Assembly: GCF_041296385.1 (NCBI RefSeq)
Contig: NW_027183804.1
Span: forward strand, 3,534,001 to 3,598,000
Reading direction: 5' to 3'
DNA: 64,000 nt
Source of the DNA: Aphelocoma coerulescens
Lineage: Eukaryota; Chordata; Aves; Passeriformes; Corvidae
The position numbers were made by a program, and so were the translations under genes. Below, piece by piece: positions 22,141 to 35,426 of the stretch (position 1 is its first letter; every line of letters begins with the position of its first letter). The notes under the pieces were generated by a model, which worked only from the letters and a program-made list of their open reading frames with translations, had not been told where the DNA came from and ran no database searches.

Positions 22141-24355
22141 GGAAGCTGCTGGTGCCATTCTCAGCTTGAAGCCCTCTTTTGATGCAGCAGATGTTGCCAG
22201 CTGTGTTCAGCAGCTGTGGCTCAATGTTTCTGCAAAGCTTTTGTGTTCCTCATGGAACCAAGGAGCCTATGTGACACTGCAGGGGCTGATGGCATCAAGG
22301 AGACAATTGTGACAGTACAGAACCTCCTAGAAACAAGGCTCCATTGTGACACCGTGGGGAATCATGGACTCAAGGAGCCCATTGTGACACGGCCAGGCCG
22401 CATGGAACCAATAGTCCATTGTTACACGGCGGATTCAAGAAGACCATGGTGACACCACGGAGCATCATGGAACCATACGTCCATTGTGACACAGCGGGGC
22501 CTCATGGAAACGAGGGCACCATTGTGGCAAAGCAGGGCCTAATGGAAGCATGGAGAGCATTGGGACATTGTGGGGAATCATGGAAGCATGGAGAGCATTG
22601 TGACACTAAGGAAACTCCTGGAACCAAGATGACCACTGGCACATCATGGAACCTCATGGAAGCAAGCCTCCATGATGACTTTGGAGGGCCTCATGGAGCA
22701 CAGGATCCATTGTGACACAGCAGGACCTGGTGCAACCAAGGAGTCTTTGTGATACTCCAGATCCGCATGGAAGCCAGGGTGCACTGAGACACAGCGGGGC
22801 CTTGTTGGAACCAAAGACACCTCTGCAAAAAGCAGGCGAGCTCATAGAAGCAAGGAGTCCATTGTTACAACATCAAACCTGTGGAACCAAGGGACCATTG
22901 TGACACTGCAGGGCCTCATGGAACCAATTGTCCATGATGACAATGCGGATCAAAGGAGACCATGGTGACACTGCGGAACCGCATGGAACCAAGGAGCCAT
23001 TGTGACACAGTGGGGCCTCATGGAATCAAGGAGACCATTGTGACCCAGGTGTTGCATGTGAAGGCAAGGAGCCATTGTGCCACTTTGGGCTTCTTCCCTT
23101 GAGCTCTGCAGCTGGCTGTCCCAGCCCAGCGCACCATGTGCCACCTGCTCTCCTCAGGCCTCTGCCTGCACACAGGCCCAGGAGAAGTTTTCCTGTTTGC
23201 AAGGAAAGAATGGAAAAGCCTGAGCAGGTTTCCTAAACAACAAACCCCGCTCAGGAGCCACATGCTCAGTACAGGCTGCCTGGAACGATGGCCCCTTTCT
23301 ACAAGGGTCAGTGTGAGCAGGAATGATCTCTGGGAGCAGAATTCTCGGAGTCTTTCCACTGAATTCTCTGTGCCTGTGTCTTGGGGTGACTTTAGGATGT
23401 GTATCCCCTATGGCTGCTCTATGCCCAGAAGTTAACTTGGTGCATTTCTGTGCCTTTCAACTGAGCCTGAGAGGGGGGAGAGGAAAAAAAACTGGACAAA
23501 CTTCTCAGAGCGTTTGTTCAAGGACACACATACACACTCCTCTGCATCCTGCTTGCAGCAAGAGTGCAGGAAGCAACCTTCTTGCTTTTGAGCCAGTTTT
23601 CAGCTCCTTTTCTCTGCAGGGAGATGGAGAGTTGAACTTTGTTCTCCTGGGACTTCGGGGGTTTTTTTTCCCTTCTTCTCTTCTTGACTGTTTCAACATC
23701 AGACCACACTGGGACAATTTTCGCCCGAGGTGGGGGCCCTGAATGTGGGCCCATGAGCCAGCTCCAAGGAGGAGGAGGGAGACTACACCTCCAGAAGTGT
23801 TGGGGTTCCTCCCCCCTGCCATGAGGTCATGGGAGAGGGGACCCTGGGGTAGAGGCATGGCCTGGGCACGGGGTCTCCCTGCTCCCTGCTCACATGTGCC
23901 CTAATCCTGTTCAGCACTGGTTATTTTGTGTTGCCCTGTGCCAGGAGGGCCCTGCTTGTCCCGGGATTGCTCAGTTCTTTGGCAGTGCCCCGCCCATGTG
24001 GCTGGAGAAGAAAGAGCTCTGAAACTTCTCTCAAGAATCGCTCCCTATTTCTTTCCACGGGCCTCGCTGTCTAGGGATGTTTCAGGAGACCCCACTGAAA
24101 CACGGAAGGACTCTCCAATTATCCCAGCTTTCTCTCCACAGCGAGAGGTTTGAATATTTAGCATTGTTATCCTTTTCCTGTGTGTTTGTTAAATAAAGAG
24201 TTTCTATCTGTTTCACTTTCTTCCAAGGAAAATTCTTTTTTCCCGAACCTGGTGGGGGAGGGCTGGGTGTAACCTGCCTTCAACCAGAGGATATTTTCCT
24301 CCAGATTTGTCCAGACCGGCACAGCCTGTCCTTTCCCTGGGTCTCTGTTGCAGAT
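22141..24355 (+). repeat. Array unit 11 (class C variant with C338)
   Basis: 2,215 bp (C338 plus a 13-base tract). Uniquely it joins the A273/C276/G288 alleles, otherwise seen in units without C338, to the T328/C338 alleles, so an exchange within about 40 bp (offsets 288-328) is implied. It then follows T604/C623, A770, C1019 and G1207, with a tail like unit 1. Confidence 0.97.
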
Positions 24356-26569
24356 GGAAGCTGCTGGTGCCATTGTCAGCTTGAAGCCCTCTTTTGATGC
24401 AGCAGATGTTGCCAGCTGTGTTCAGCAGCTGTGGCTCAATGTTTCTGCAAAGCTTTTGTGTTCCTCATGGAACCAAGGAGCCTATGTGACACTGCAGGGG
24501 CTGATGGCATCAAGGAGACAATTGTGACAGTACAGAACCTCCTAGAAACAAGGCTCCATTGTGACACCGTGGGGAATCATGGACTCAAGGAGCCCATTGT
24601 GACACGGCCAGGCCGCATGGAACCAATAGTCCATTGTTACACGGCGGATTCAAGAAGACCATGGTGACACCACGGAGCATCACGGAACCATAGTCCATTG
24701 TGACACAGCGGGGCCTCATGGAAACGAGGGCACCATTGTGGCAAAGCAGGGCCTAATGGAAGCATGGAGAGCATTGGGACATTGTGGGGAATCATGGAAG
24801 CATGGAGAGCATTGTGACACTAAGGAAACTCCTGGAACCAAGATGACCACTGGCACATCATGGAACCTCATGGAAGCAAGCCTCCATGATGACTTTGGAG
24901 GGCCTCATGGAGCACAGGATCCATTGTGACACAGCAGGACCTGGTGCAACCAAGGAGCCTTTGTGATACTCCAGATGCGCATGGAAGCCAGGGTGCACTG
25001 AGACACAGCGGGGCCTTGTTGGAACCAAAGACACCTCTGCAAAAAGCAGGCGAGCTCATAGAAGCAAGGAGTCCATTGTTACAACATCAAACCTGTGGAA
25101 CCAAGGGACCATTGTGACACTGCGGGGCCTCATGGAACCAATTGTCCATGATGACAATGCGGATCAAAGGAGACCATGGTGACACTGCGGAACCGCATGG
25201 AACCAAGGAGCCATTGTGACACAGTGGGGCCTCATGGAATCAAGGAGACCATTGTGACCCAGGTGTTGCATGTGAAGGCAAGGAGCCATTATGCCACTTT
25301 GGGCTTCTTCCCTTGAGCTCTGCAGCTGGCTGTCCCAGCCCAGCGCACCATGTGCCACCTGCTCTCCTCAGGGCTCTGCCTGCACACAGGCCCAGGAGAA
25401 GTTTTCCTGTTTGCAAGGAAAGAATGGAAAAGCCTGAGCAGGTTTCCTAAACAACAAACCCCGCTCAGGAGCCACATGCTCAGTACAGGCTGCCTGGAAC
25501 GATGGCCCCTTTCTACAAGGGTCAGTGTGAGCAGGAATGATCTCTGGGAGCAGAATTCTCGGAGTCTTTCCACTGAATTCTCTGTGCCTGTGTCTTGGGG
25601 TGACTTTAGGATGTGTATCCCCTATGGCTGCTCTATGCCCAGAAGTTAACTTGGTGCATTTCTGTGCCTTTCAACTGAGCCTGAGAGGGGGGAGAGGAAA
25701 AAAAACTGGACAAACTTCTCAGAGCGTTTGTTCAAGGACACACATACACACTCCTCTGCATCCTGCTTGCAGCAAGAGTGCAGGAAGCAACCTTCTTGCT
25801 TTTGAGCCAGTTTTCAGCTCCTTTTCTCTGCAGGGAGATGGAGAGTTGAACTTTGTTCTCCTGGGACTTCGGGGGTTTTTTTTCCCTTCTTCTCTTCTTG
25901 ACTGTTTCAACATCAGACCACACTGGGACAATTTTCGCCCGAGGTGGGGGCCCTGAATGTGGGCCCATGAGCCAGCTCCAAGGAGGAGGAGGGAGACTAC
26001 ACCTCCAGAAGTGTTGGGGTTCCTCCCCCCTGCCATGAGGTCATGGGAGAGGGGACCCTGGGGTAGAGGCATGGCCTGGGCACGGGGTCTCCCTGCTCCC
26101 TGCTCACATGTGCCCTAATCCTGTTCAGCACTGGTTATTTTGTGTTGCCCTGTGCCAGGAGGGCCCTGCTTGTCCCGGGATTGCTCAGTTCTTTGGCAGT
26201 GCCCCGCCCATGTGGCTGGAGAAGAAAGAGCTCTGAAACTTCTCTCAAGAATCGCTCCCTATTTCTTTCCACGGGCCTCGCTGTCTAGGGATGTTTCAGG
26301 AGACCCCACTGAAACACGGAAGGACTCTCCAATTATCCCAGCTTTCTCTCCACAGCGAGAGGTTTGAATATTTAGCATTGTTATCCTTTTCCTGTGTGTT
26401 TGTTAAATAAATAGTTTCTATCTGTTTCACTTTCTTCCAAGGAAAATTCTTTTTTCCCGAACCTGGTGTGGGAGGGCTGGGTGTAACCTGCCTTCAACCA
26501 GAGGATATTTTCCTCCAGATTTGTCCAGACCGGCACAGCCTGTCCTTTCCCTGGGGCTCTGTTGCAGAT
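24356..26569 (+). repeat. Array unit 12 (class B2 haplotype)
   Basis: 2,214 bp. It has a class B head and middle (no C338, A937, G1207, G5T8) and a tail with T2057, T2114, G2163 and G2201. A private G at 24375 (CCATTGTCAGC instead of CCATTCTCAGC) changes one codon of the exon-like ORF from Leu to Val. Confidence 0.97.
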
Positions 26570-28783
26570 GGAAGCTGCTGGTGCCATTCTCAGCTTGAAG
26601 CCCTCTTTTGATGCAGCAGATGTTGCCAGCTGTGTTCAGCAGCTGTGGCTCAATGTTTCTGCAAAGCTTTTGTGTTCCTCATGGAACCAAGGAGCCTATG
26701 TGACACTGCAGGGGCTGATGGCATCAAGGAGACAATTGTGACAGTACAGAACCTCCTAGAAACAAGGCTCCATTGTGACACCGTGGGGAATCATGGACTC
26801 AAGGAGCCCATTGTGACACGGCCAGGCCGCATGGAACCAATAGTCCATTGTTACACGGCGGATTCAAGAAGACCATGGTGACACCACGGAGCATCACGGA
26901 ACCATAGTCCATTGTGACACAGCGGGGCCTCATGGAAACGAGGGCACCATTGTGGCAAAGCAGGGCCTAATGGAAGCATGGAGAGCATTGGGACATTGTG
27001 GGGAATCATGGAAGCATGGAGAGCATTGTGACACTAAGGAAACTCCTGGAACCAAGATGACCACTGGCACATCATGGAACCTCATGGAAGCAAGCCTCCA
27101 TGATGACTTTGGAGGGCCTCATGGAGCACAGGATCCATTGTGACACAGCAGGACCTGGTGCAACCAAGGAGCCTTTGTGATACTCCAGATGCGCATGGAA
27201 GCCAGGGTGCACTGAGACACAGCGGGGCCTTGTTGGAACCAAAGACACCTCTGCAAAAAGCAGGCGAGCTCATAGAAGCAAGGAGTCCATTGTTACAACA
27301 TCAAACCTGTGGAACCAAGGGACCATTGTGACACTGCGGGGCCTCATGGAACCAATTGTCCATGATGACAATGCGGATCAAAGGAGACCATGGTGACACT
27401 GCGGAACCGCATGGAACCAAGGAGCCATTGTGACACAGTGGGGCCTCATGGAATCAAGGAGACCATTGTGACCCAGGTGTTGCATGTGAAGGCAAGGAGC
27501 CATTATGCCACTTTGGGCTTCTTCCCTTGAGCTCTGCAGCTGGCTGTCCCAGCCCAGCGCACCATGTGCCACCTGCTCTCCTCAGGGCTCTGCCTGCACA
27601 CAGGCCCAGGAGAAGTTTTCCTGTTTGCAAGGAAAGAATGGAAAAGCCTGAGCAGGTTTCCTAAACAACAAACCCCGCTCAGGAGCCACATGCTCAGTAC
27701 AGGCTGCCTGGAACGATGGCCCCTTTCTACAAGGGTCAGTGTGAGCAGGAATGATCTCTGGGAGCAGAATTCTCGGAGTCTTTCCACTGAATTCTCTGTG
27801 CCTGTGTCTTGGGGTGACTTTAGGATGTGTATCCCCTATGGCTGCTCTATGCCCAGAAGTTAACTTGGTGCATTTCTGTGCCTTTCAACTGAGCCTGAGA
27901 GGGGGGAGAGGAAAAAAAACTGGACAAACTTCTCAGAGCGTTTGTTCAAGGACACACATACACACTCCTCTGCATCCTGCTTGCAGCAAGAGTGCAGGAA
28001 GCAACCTTCTTGCTTTTGAGCCAGTTTTCAGCTCCTTTTCTCTGCAGGGAGATGGAGAGTTGAACTTTGTTCTCCTGGGACTTCGGGGGTTTTTTTTCCC
28101 TTCTTCTCTTCTTGACTGTTTCAACATCAGACCACACTGGGACAATTTTCGCCCGAGGTGGGGGCCCTGAATGTGGGCCCATGAGCCAGCTCCAAGGAGG
28201 AGGAGGGAGACTACACCTCCAGAAGTGTTGGGGTTCCTCCCCCCTGCCATGAGGTCATGGGAGAGGGGACCCTGGGGTAGAGGCATGGCCTGGGCACGGG
28301 GTCTCCCTGCTCCCTGCTCACATGTCCCCTAATCCTGTTCAGCACTGGTTATTTTGTGTTGCCCTGTGCCAGGAGGGCCCTGCTTGTCCCGGGATTGCTC
28401 AGTTCTTTGGCAGTGCCCCGCCCATGTGGCTGGAGAAGAAAGAGCTCTGAAACTTCTCTCAAGAATCGCTCCCTATTTCTTTCCACGGGCCTCGCTGTCT
28501 AGGGATGTTTCAGGAGACCCCACTGAAACACGGAAGGACTCTCCAATTATCCCAGCTTTCTCTCCACAGCGAGAGGTTTGAATATTTAGCATTGTTATCC
28601 TTTTGCTGTGTGTTTGTTAAATAAAGAGTTTCTATCTCTTTCACTTTCTTCCGAGGAAAATTCTTTTTTCCCGAACCTGGTGGGGGAGGGCTGGGTGTAA
28701 CCTGCCTTCAACCAGAGGATATTTTCCTCCACATTTGTCCAGACCGGCACAGCCTGTCCTTTCCCTGGGTCTCTGTTGCAGAT
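26570..28783 (+). repeat. Array unit 13 (class B2, B1-like tail)
   Basis: 2,214 bp. The head and middle match unit 12. Near the end it has CATGTCCCC (C1757) and the G2036/C2069/G2084/C2163 tail typical of unit 2. Confidence 0.97.
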
Positions 28784-30997
28784 GGAAGCTGCTGGTGCCA
28801 TTCTCAGCTTGAAGCCCTCTTTTGATGCAGCAGATGTTGCCAGCTGTGTTCAGCAGCTGTGGCTCAATGTTTCTGCAAAGCTTTTGTGTTCCTCATGGAA
28901 CCAAGGAGCCTATGTGACACTGCAGGGGCTGATGGCATCAAGGAGACAATTGTGACAGTACAGAACCTCCTAGAAACAAGGCTCCATTGTGACACCGTGG
29001 GGAATCATGGACTCAAGGAGCCCATTGTGACACGGCCAGGCCGCATGGAACCAATGGTTCATTGTTACACTGCGGATTCAAGAAGACCATGGTGACACCA
29101 CGGAGCATCATGGAACCATACGTCCATTGTGACACAGCGGGGCCTCATGGAAACGAGGGCACCATTGTGGCAAAGCAGGGCCTAATGGAAGCATGGAGAG
29201 CATTGGGACATTGTGGGGAATCATGGAAGCATGGAGAGCATTGTGACACTAAGGAAACTCCTGGAACCAAGATGACCACTGGCACATCATGGAACCTCAT
29301 GGAAGCAAGCCTCCATGATGACTTTGGAGGGCCTCATGGAGCACAGGATCCATTGTGACACAGCAGGACCTGGTGCAACCAAGGAGCCTTTGTGATACTC
29401 CAGATGCGCATGGAAGCCAGGGTGCACTGAGACACAGCGGGGCCTTGTTGGAACCAAAGACACCTCTGCAAAAAGCAGGCGAGCTCATAGAAGCAAGGAG
29501 TCCATTGTTACAACATCAAACCTGTGGAACCAAGGGACCATTGTGACACTGCGGGGCCTCATGGAACCAATTGTCCATGATGACAATGCGGATCAAAGGA
29601 GACCATGGTGACACTGCGGAACCGCATGGAACCAAGGAGCCATTGTGACACAGTGGGGCCTCATGGAATCAAGGAGACCATTGTGACCCAGGTGTTGCAT
29701 GTGAAGGCAAGGAGCCATTGTGCCACTTTGGGCTTCTTCCCTTGAGCTCTGCAGCTGGCTGTCCCAGCCCAGCGCACCATGTGCCACCTGCTCTCCTCAG
29801 GGCTCTGCCTGCACACAGGCCCAGGAGAAGTTTTCCTGTTTGCAAGGAAAGAATGGAAAAGCCTGAGCAGGTTTCCTAAACAACAAACCCCGCTCAGGAG
29901 CCACATGCTCAGTACAGGCTGCCTGGAACGATGGCCCCTTTCTACAAGGGTCAGTGTGAGCAGGAATGATCTCTGGGAGCAGAATTCTCAGAGTCTTTCC
30001 ACTGAATTCTCTGTGCCTGTGTCTTGGGGTGACTTTAGGATGTGTATCCCCTATGGCTGCTCTATGCCCAGAAGTTAACTTGGTGCATTTCTGTGCCTTT
30101 CAACTGAGCCTGAGAGGGGGGAGAGGAAAAAAAACCGGACAAACTTCTCAGAGCGTTTGTTCAAGGACACACATACACACTCCTCTGCATCCTGCTTGCA
30201 GCAAGGGTGGAGGAAGCAACCTTCTTGCTTTTGAGCCAGTTTTCAGCTCCTTTTCTCTGCAGGGAGATGGAGAGTTGAACTTTGTTCTCCTGGGACTTTG
30301 GGGTTTTTTTTCCCTTCTTCTCTTCTTGACTGTTTCAACATCAGACCACACTGGGACAATTTTTGCCCGAGGTGGGGGCCCTGAATGTGGGCCCATGAGC
30401 CAGCTCCAAGGAGGAGGAGGGAGACTACACCTCCAGAAGTGTTGGGGTTCCTCCCCCCTGCCATGAGGTCATGGGAGAGGGGACCCTGGGGTAGAGGCAT
30501 GGCCTGGGCACAGGGTCTCCCTGCTCCCTGCTCACATGTGCCCTAATCCTGTTCAGCACTGGTTATTTTGTGTTGCCCTGTGCCAGGAGGGCCCTGCTTG
30601 TCCCGGGATTGCTCAGTTCTTTGGCAGTGCCCCGCCCATGTGGCTGGAGAAGAAAGAGCTCTGAAACTTCTCTCAAGAATCGCTCCCTATTTCTTTCCAC
30701 GGGCCTCGCTGTCTAGGGATGTTTCAGGAGACCCCACTGAAACACGGAAGGACTCTCCAATTATCCCAGCTTTCTCTCCACAGCGAGAGGTTTGAATATT
30801 TAGCATTGTTATCCTTTTCCTGTGTGTTTGTTAAATAAAGAGTTTCTATCTGTTTCACTTTCTTCCAAGGAAAATTCTTTTTTCCCGAACCTGGTGGGGG
30901 AGGGCTGGGTGTAACCTGCCTTCAACCAGAGGATATTTTCCTCCAGATTTGTCCAGACCGGCACAGCCTGTCCTTTCCCTGGGTCTCTGTTGCAGAT
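28784..30997 (+). repeat. Array unit 14 (class A haplotype)
   Basis: 2,214 bp. It has C338, C484, G937, G1036, A1207, CCGG, G1423/G1427, G4T8, T1581 and A1729. T1581 is shared only with unit 1. It differs from unit 1 at offset 1036. Confidence 0.97.
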
Positions 30998-33211
30998 GGA
31001 AGCTGCTGGTGCCATTCTCAGCTTGAAGCCCTCTTTTGATGCAGCAGATGTTGCCAGCTGTGTTCAGCAGCTGTGGCTCAATGTTTCTGCAAAGCTTTTG
31101 TGTTCCTCATGGAACCAAGGAGCCTATGTGACACTGCAGGGGCTGATGGCATCAAGGAGACAATTGTGACAGTACAGAACCTCCTAGAAACAAGGCTCCA
31201 TTGTGACACCGTGGGGAATCATGGACTCAAGGAGCCCATTGTGACACGGCCAGGCCGCATGGAACCAATAGTCCATTGTTACACGGCGGATTCAAGAAGA
31301 CCATGGTGACACCACGGAGCATCACGGAACCATAGTCCATTGTGACACAGCGGGGCCTCATGGAAACGAGGGCACCATTGTGGCAAAGCAGGGCCTAATG
31401 GAAGCATGGAGAGCATTGGGACATTGTGGGGAATCATGGAAGCATGGAGAGCATTGTGACACTAAGGAAACTCCTGGAACCAAGATGACCACTGGCACAT
31501 CATGGAACCTCATGGAAGCAAGCCTCCATGATGACTTTGGAGGGCCTCATGGAGCACAGGATCCATTGTGACACAGCAGGACCTGGTGCAACCAAGGAGC
31601 CTTTGTGATACTCCAGATGCGCATGGAAGCCAGGGTGCACTGAGACACAGCGGGGCCTTGTTGGAACCAAAGACACCTCTGCAAAAAGCAGGCGAGCTCA
31701 TAGAAGCAAGGAGTCCATTGTTACAACATCAAACCTGTGGAACCAAGGGACCATTGTGACACTGCGGGGCCTCATGGAACCAATTGTCCATGATGACAAT
31801 GCGGATCAAAGGAGACCATGGTGACACTGCGGAACCGCATGGAACCAAGGAGCCATTGTGACACAGTGGGGCCTCATGGAATCAAGGAGACCATTGTGAC
31901 CCAGGTGTTGCATGTGAAGGCAAGGAGCCATTATGCCACTTTGGGCTTCTTCCCTTGAGCTCTGCAGCTGGCTGTCCCAGCCCAGCGCACCATGTGCCAC
32001 CTGCTCTCCTCAGGGCTCTGCCTGCACACAGGCCCAGGAGAAGTTTTCCTGTTTGCAAGGAAAGAATGGAAAAGCCTGAGCAGGTTTCCTAAACAACAAA
32101 CCCCGCTCAGGAGCCACATGCTCAGTACAGGCTGCCTGGAACGATGGCCCCTTTCTACAAGGGTCAGTGTGAGCAGGAATGATCTCTGGGAGCAGAATTC
32201 TCGGAGTCTTTCCACTGAATTCTCTGTGCCTGTGTCTTGGGGTGACTTTAGGATGTGTATCCCCTATGGCTGCTCTATGCCCAGAAGTTAACTTGGTGCA
32301 TTTCTGTGCCTTTCAACTGAGCCTGAGAGGGGGGAGAGGAAAAAAAACTGGACAAACTTCTCAGAGCGTTTGTTCAAGGACACACATACACACTCCTCTG
32401 CATCCTGCTTGCAGCAAGAGTGCAGGAAGCAACCTTCTTGCTTTTGAGCCAGTTTTCAGCTCCTTTTCTCTGCAGGGAGATGGAGAGTTGAACTTTGTTC
32501 TCCTGGGACTTCGGGGGTTTTTTTTCCCTTCTTCTCTTCTTGACTGTTTCAACATCAGACCACACTGGGACAATTTTCTCCCGAGGTGGGGGCCCTGAAT
32601 GTGGGCCCATGAGCCAGCCCCAAGGAGGAGGAGGGAGACTACACCTCCAGAAGTGTTGGGGTTCCTCCCCCCTGCCATGAGGTCATGGGAGAGGGGACCC
32701 TGGGGTAGAGGCATGGCCTGGGCACGGGGTCTCCCTGCTCCCTGCTCACATGTCCCCTAATCCTGTTCAGCACTGGTTATTTTGTGTTGCCCTGTGCCAG
32801 GAGGGCCCTGCTTGTCCCGGGATTGCTCAGTTCTTTGGCAGTGCCCCGCCCATGTGGCTGGAGAAGAAAGAGCTCTGAAACTTCTCTCAAGAATCGCTCC
32901 CTATTTCTTTCCACGGGCCTCGCTGTCTAGGGATGTTTCAGGAGACCCCACTGAAACACGGAAGGACTCTCCAATTATCCCAGCTTTCTCTCCACAGCGA
33001 GAGGTTTGAATATTTAGCATTGTTATCCTTTTGCTGTGTGTTTGTTAAATAAAGAGTTTCTATCTCTTTCACTTTCTTCCGAGGAAAATTCTTTTTTCCC
33101 GAACCTGGTGGGGGAGGGCTGGGTGTAACCTGCCTTCAACCAGAGGATATTTTCCTCCACATTTGTCCAGACCGGCACAGCCTGTCCTTTCCCTGGGTCT
33201 CTGTTGCAGAT
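30998..33211 (+). repeat. Array unit 15 (class B1 haplotype)
   Basis: 2,214 bp. It carries the unit 2 allele set, including CTCCCG at 1581-1586, C1622 and C1757. It is the first unit of the five-unit block that is repeated 11,070 bp downstream. Confidence 0.97.
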
Positions 33212-35426
33212 GGAAGCTGCTGGTGCCATTCTCAGCTTGAAGCCCTCTTTTGATGCAGCAGATGTTGCCAGCTGTGTTCAGCAGCTGTGGCTCAATGTTT
33301 CTGCAAAGCTTTTGTGTTCCTCATGGAACCAAGGAGCCTATGTGACACTGCAGGGGCTGATGGCATCAAGGAGACAATTGTGACAGTACAGAACCTCCTA
33401 GAAACAAGGCTCCATTGTGACACCGTGGGGAATCATGGACTCAAGGAGCCCATTGTGACACGGCCAGGCCGCATGGAACCAATGGTTCATTGTTACACTG
33501 CGGATTCAAGAAGACCATGGTGACACCACGGAGCATCATGGAACCATACGTCCATTGTGACACAGCGGGGCCTCATGGAAACGAGGGCACCATTGTGGCA
33601 AAGCAGGGCCTAATGGAAGCATGGAGAGCATTGGGACATTGTGGGGAATCATGGAAGCATGGAGAGCATTGTGACACTAAGGAAACTCCTGGAAGCAAGA
33701 TGACCACTGGCACATCATGGAACCTCATGGAAGCAAGCCTCCATGATGACTTTGGAGGGCCTCATGGAGCACAGGATCCATTGTGACACAGCAGGACCTG
33801 GTGCAACCAAGGAGCCTTTGTGATACTCCAGATGCGCATGGAAGCCAGGGTGCACTGAGACACAGCGGGGCCTTGTTGGAACCAAAGACACCTCTGCAAA
33901 AAGCAGGCGAGCTCATAGAAGCAAGGAGTCCATTGTTACAACATCAAACCTGTGGAACCAAGGGACCATTGTGACACTGCAGGGCCTCATGGAACCAATT
34001 GTCCATGATGACAATGCGGATCAAAGGAGACCATGGTGACACTGCGGAACCGCATGGAACCAAGGAGCCATTGTGACACAGTGGGGCCTCATGGAATCAA
34101 GGAGACCATTGTGACCCAGGTGTTGCATGTGAAGGCAAGGAGCCATTGTGCCACTTTGGGCTTCTTCCCTTGAGCTCTGCAGCTGGCTGTCCCAGCCCAG
34201 CGCACCATGTGCCACCTGCTCTCCTCAGGCCTCTGCCTGCACACAGGCCCAGGAGAAGTTTTCCTGTTTGCAAGGAAAGAATGGAAAAGCCTGAGCAGGT
34301 TTCCTAAACAACAAACCCCGCTCAGGAGCCACATGCTCAGTACAGGCTGCCTGGAACGATGGCCCCTTTCTACAAGGGTCAGTGTGAGCAGGAATGATCT
34401 CTGGGAGCAGAATTCTCGGAGTCTTTCCACTGAATTCTCTGTGCCTGTGTCTTGGGGTGACTTTAGGATGTGTATCCCCTATGGCTGCTCTATGCCCAGA
34501 AGTTAACTTGGTGCATTTCTGTGCCTTTCAACTGAGCCTGAGAGGGGGGAGAGGAAAAAAAACTGGACAAACTTCTCAGAGCGTTTGTTCAAGGACACAC
34601 ATACACACTCCTCTGCATCCTGCTTGCAGCAAGAGTGCAGGAAGCAACCTTCTTGCTTTTGAGCCAGTTTTCAGCTCCTTTTCTCTGCAGGGAGATGGAG
34701 AGTTGAACTTTGTTCTCCTGGGACTTCGGGGGTTTTTTTTCCCTTCTTCTCTTCTTGACTGTTTCAACATCAGACCACACTGGGACAATTTTCGCCCGAG
34801 GTGGGGGCCCTGAATGTGGGCCCATGAGCCAGCTCCAAGGAGGAGGAGGGAGACTACACCTCCAGAAGTGTTGGGGTTCCTCCCCCCTGCCATGAGGTCA
34901 TGGGAGAGGGGACCCTGGGGTAGAGGCATGGCCTGGGCACGGGGTCTCCCTGCTCCCTGCTCACATGTGCCCTAATCCTGTTCAGCACTGGTTATTTTGT
35001 GTTGCCCTGTGCCAGGAGGGCCCTGCTTGTCCCGGGATTGCTCAGTTCTTTGGCAGTGCCCCGCCCATGTGGCTGGAGAAGAAAGAGCTCTGAAACTTCT
35101 CTCAAGAATCGCTCCCTATTTCTTTCCACGGGCCTCGCTGTCTAGGGATGTTTCAGGAGACCCCACTGAAACACGGAAGGACTCTCCAATTATCCCAGCT
35201 TTCTCTCCACAGCGAGAGGTTTGAATATTTAGCATTGTTATCCTTTTCCTGTGTGTTTGTTAAATAAATAGTTTCTATCTGTTTCACTTTCTTCCAAGGA
35301 AAATTCTTTTTTCCCGAACCTGGTGTGGGAGGGCTGGGTGTAACCTGCCTTCAACCAGAGGATATTTTCCTCCACATTTGTCCAGACCGGCACAGCCTGT
35401 CCTTTCCCTGGGTCTCTGTTGCAGAT
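33212..35426 (+). repeat. Array unit 16 (class C haplotype)
   Basis: 2,215 bp. It carries the unit 3 allele set: C338, G484, A770, C1019, G1207, G5T8, T2057, T2114 and C2163. Confidence 0.97.
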
